From Caryophanales bacterium UBA6769 (GTDB lineage Bacteria; Bacillota; Bacilli; Bacillales; UBA6769): 7,618 bases of DNA. Numbering within the stretch: the first letter of the stretch is position 1; every line of letters begins with the position of its first letter. The notes beneath the pieces were generated by a model, which saw only the letters and a program-made list of their open reading frames with translations, searched no databases and was not told where the DNA came from. The DNA is taken from contig DKGN01000211.1 in NCBI GenBank assembly GCA_002453275.1, positions 1 through 7,618 of the forward strand. Direction: 5' to 3'. The position numbers and the translations under genes were made by a program. Positions 5,852-7,618 of this stretch are shown here, one piece after another.

Positions 5852-7183
5852 ATGGAACTTGGATTATATCAAAAGCAAACAACAAAGCTCGTCATGACGA
5901 CAGAACTCCGTCAAGCCATCACAATCTTGCAATTCTCAACGTTTGAATTGATTGATTTTTTGCAAGAGGAAGCACTTGAAAATCCATTGCTGGAATTACA
6001 TGAAAAATCAGTACACGAAGATGCCCATGGTCATTCTTATTCAACCGGGCAGACAATATCACAACCCGATAAAGAAGAGAACGATAGTCCTGTTGATTAT
6101 TATCATCAGCATGAACATAATTTACAAGCGTACTTACGATCACAATTGCATGAATTATCTTTGTCTGAAAAGGAAGAAGCGATAGTAGAGTATCTCATTT
6201 ATAATCTAGATGAAGCAGGTTACTTAACGCTCTCGTTACAGGAAACAGCTACACTGTTAAATGTGAGTGAATCCGATGTACAGCAAGCATTTAAACGGTT
6301 TACCCAATTTGAACCACTTGGCATCGGGGCACGAACGTTACAAGAATGTTTACTTTGGCAATTAGAAAGTTTGGAAGAACGCTCAAGCTTAACAGAAGCG
6401 ATTGTAACAGATGATCTGGAATTGTTAGCCGAACGAAAATGGGTTGAACTTGCGGAAAAGTATGCGGTCTCTTTAGCGGAAATTCAAGCGTCCGCTGATC
6501 TCATCCAGCAACTTAACCCAAAGCCTGGATCGGCATATAGTGACGAAACAACAAAGTACTTATTTCCAGATGTTACAGTTGAAAAATCGGATGGTACGTA
6601 TCAAGTGATCGTGAATGATTATATGCTTCCCGCCGTCCGAATGAATCGACAATATGAATATTTGTTATCTCAGACAGATCAGGACGAAGCCCAACATTAC
6701 ATGCAAGAAAAATATAATAAAGTTTTATGGATTATTCGAAGTATCGAACAACGTCGCATGACATTGCAACGCTTAACAGAAGCGATTGTTAAAAAACAAA
6801 TGGCATTTATCGAAAAAGGATTACGCCATTTAAAGCCACTAACGTTAAAAGAAATTGCAGATGACATCGACATGCATGAATCAACTGTAAGTCGTGCAGT
6901 GAGACAAAAGGTTATCCAAACCCCGAAGGGTTTGTTTAATTATAAAGATTTGTTTACGTCCCGAATTGAATCTCAGGATGGTGAAGGCACTTCATCGACT
7001 GTTGTAAAACATTCTCTTGAAAAAATCATTGAAACAGAAGATAAACGAAAGCCACTGTCTGATCAAAAAATTTCTGAATTGTTAAAAGCACAAAAAGGGA
7101 TTACAATCTCAAGGAGAACAATTGCAAAATATCGTGATGAGTTACGCATTCCTTCATCTTCGAACCGGAAGAGGTTTCAATAG
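5852..7183 (+). CDS. rpoN: RNA polymerase sigma-54 factor (SigL/RpoN)
   Basis: A 443-residue sigma-54 protein, named SigL in Bacillus. It directs RNA polymerase to -24/-12 promoters and needs an AAA+ activator; in B. subtilis the regulon covers levanase, arginine, branched-chain amino-acid and acetoin catabolism. Region I is at about 1-50 (LVMTTELRQAITILQFST..EEALENPLLEL). Next come an acidic, His-rich linker and the core-binding domain. Then come a helix-turn-helix with MHESTVSRAVRQKVIQTPKG and the C-terminal RpoN box SRRTIAKYR at 420-428 (consensus ARRTVAKYR). GTG 5846, ATG 5849 and ATG 5852 are in frame after AAGGAGGG (5837-5844); 5852 gives the best spacing of seven bases. Only a poor sigma-A match (TATAGT at 5820-5825 without a good -35) is visible upstream. 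The small downstream redox gene is 15 bases away and likely cotranscribed. Confidence 0.97.
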   Translation: MELGLYQKQTTKLVMTTELRQAITILQFSTFELIDFLQEEALENPLLELHEKSVHEDAHGHSYSTGQTISQPDKEENDSPVDYYHQHEHNLQAYLRSQLHELSLSEKEEAIVEYLIYNLDEAGYLTLSLQETATLLNVSESDVQQAFKRFTQFEPLGIGARTLQECLLWQLESLEERSSLTEAIVTDDLELLAERKWVELAEKYAVSLAEIQASADLIQQLNPKPGSAYSDETTKYLFPDVTVEKSDGTYQVIVNDYMLPAVRMNRQYEYLLSQTDQDEAQHYMQEKYNKVLWIIRSIEQRRMTLQRLTEAIVKKQMAFIEKGLRHLKPLTLKEIADDIDMHESTVSRAVRQKVIQTPKGLFNYKDLFTSRIESQDGEGTSSTVVKHSLEKIIETEDKRKPLSDQKISELLKAQKGITISRRTIAKYRDELRIPSSSNRKRFQ

Positions 7184-7198
7184 AAAGGACTATGTGAC

Positions 7199-7444
7199 AT
7201 GAAGACAATGACACTCTATATGAAAGAAAATTGCCCATTATGTGATGAGGCGGAAGAAGTACTAGTAGCATTACAGTCAAAATGGGAATTTCAAATAAAG
7301 AAAGTGAATATTTATGAAGATGATCAACTGCTTGAAAAGTATCAGTTGCGCATTCCTGTCATTACATTTGCGAACGAAGTCATTGCGGAAGGAATTGTTA
7401 CAGAACGACAGGTACATGAAGCATGTGAACGATATTTTACATGA
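7199..7444 (+). CDS. Glutaredoxin-like small thiol-redox protein
   Basis: An 81-residue thioredoxin-fold protein of the short glutaredoxin-like (DUF836) type. It has a beta strand (MTLYM), then a CPLC active site (Cys12, Cys15) at the start of the first helix. The cis-proline motif RIPVITF (Pro53) follows, and then the final strand and helix. Two active-site cysteines suggest disulfide reduction, but the partner is unknown and a mainly structural or regulatory role is possible. ATG 7199 lies nine bases after AGAAAGGA, which overlaps the rpoN stop codon; the next in-frame ATG at 7208 would trim the first strand. It is followed within ten bases by a strong terminator, so it closes the rpoN transcript. 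Confidence 0.9.
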   Translation: MKTMTLYMKENCPLCDEAEEVLVALQSKWEFQIKKVNIYEDDQLLEKYQLRIPVITFANEVIAEGIVTERQVHEACERYFT

Positions 7445-7450
7445 CCACGG

Positions 7451-7475
7451 AAGCTCGCTCGTAGCGAGCTTTTTG
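7451..7475 (+). terminator. Rho-independent terminator after the glutaredoxin-like gene
   Basis: AAGCTCGCT (7451-7459) pairs perfectly with AGCGAGCTT (7463-7471) around a three-base loop. A T run (TTTTT at 7470-7474) follows, overlapping the base of the stem. Confidence 0.9.
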
Positions 7476-7519
7476 CTTGTTCATTTTAGAAAGAGATGTT
7501 TGTGACTGTTCATGTCACT

Positions 7520-7529
7520 TTTCGACATT
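7520..7529 (-). promoter_or_regulatory. Candidate Spo0A box upstream of the end-of-window promoter
   Basis: The - strand reads AATGTCGAAA, holding the complete 0A core TGTCGAA. It ends seven bases before the -35 element of the promoter at 7536-7565. Confidence 0.4.
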
Positions 7530-7535
7530 TCATAG

Positions 7536-7565
7536 TTGCGAAATTGAATTTGTAAACCGTATAAT
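7536..7565 (+). promoter_or_regulatory. Likely sigma-A promoter for the gene beyond the window
   Basis: TTGCGA (7536-7541), 18 bases, then a perfect TATAAT (7560-7565). No start codon with a ribosome binding site follows before the window ends, so there is a leader of at least about 45 bases. The usual Bacillaceae neighbour here would be cggR-gapA, which is inference only. Confidence 0.55.
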
Positions 7566-7597
7566 AAGAAGCAGTGTCGTGTAGGAAACCTTCTTCA

Positions 7598-7607
7598 TTT
7601 CGACAAA
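7598..7607 (-). promoter_or_regulatory. Candidate Spo0A box downstream of the end-of-window promoter
   Basis: The same ten bases as at 2131-2140 (TTTCGACAAA, complement TTTGTCGAAA), an exact extended 0A box. It lies roughly 25-35 bases after the expected transcription start, where binding would be expected to block transcription. Confidence 0.5.
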
Positions 7608-7618
7608 TTGTTACTAAA

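Noticed and set aside
7551..7564. TGTAAACCGTATAA as a catabolite-responsive (cre) site
   Set aside because: The essential central CG is out of register and a second key base is missing; overlap with the -10 element explains much of the sequence.

Overview
The window looks like core chromosome from a low-GC, endospore-forming Firmicute of the family Bacillaceae. The protein sequences sit close to Bacillus subtilis and alkaliphilic Bacillus relatives. Every control signal I can recognise is of the Bacillus type: strong Shine-Dalgarno sites, sigma-A and sigma-D promoters, a CtsR operator and Spo0A boxes. I see no insertion sequence, phage gene, CRISPR array or other sign of recent transfer.

Layout. 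(1) Positions 1-2085, + strand: the 3' part of yvcK/glmR, then whiA and crh, tightly spaced as one operon and closed by a strong terminator. This is the conserved yvcJ-yvcK-whiA-crh block, which links cell-wall precursor control, division/chromosome segregation and carbon catabolite control. (2) Positions 2131-3817, + strand: motA-motB, the flagellar stator, with its own exact-consensus sigma-D promoter and a perfect Spo0A box just upstream. A terminator shared with clpP closes it. (3) Positions 3824-5613, - strand: clpP under a sigma-A promoter overlapped by a CtsR operator, and upstream of it an EamA/DMT-family permease. (4) Positions 5644-5765, - strand: tRNA-Arg(CCG) with its own promoter. 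(5) Positions 5852-7475, + strand: rpoN (sigL, sigma-54) followed by a small glutaredoxin-like protein and a strong terminator. (6) Positions 7476-7618: a gene-free end holding a likely sigma-A promoter flanked by two Spo0A-type boxes, reading into a gene beyond the window. In Bacillaceae this is often cggR-gapA, but that cannot be shown here.

How it fits together: these are mostly housekeeping and global-control genes. The most informative content lies in the non-coding DNA. Motility (sigma-D), stress proteolysis (CtsR) and probably sporulation entry (Spo0A) can each be read from sites between genes. The MotB membrane-helix residues match the proton-type pattern. I found no previously undescribed multi-gene system. 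The findings worth following are the Spo0A boxes, the placement of the stator operon in this locus, the MotB ion-selectivity residues and the long variable loop of the tRNA.
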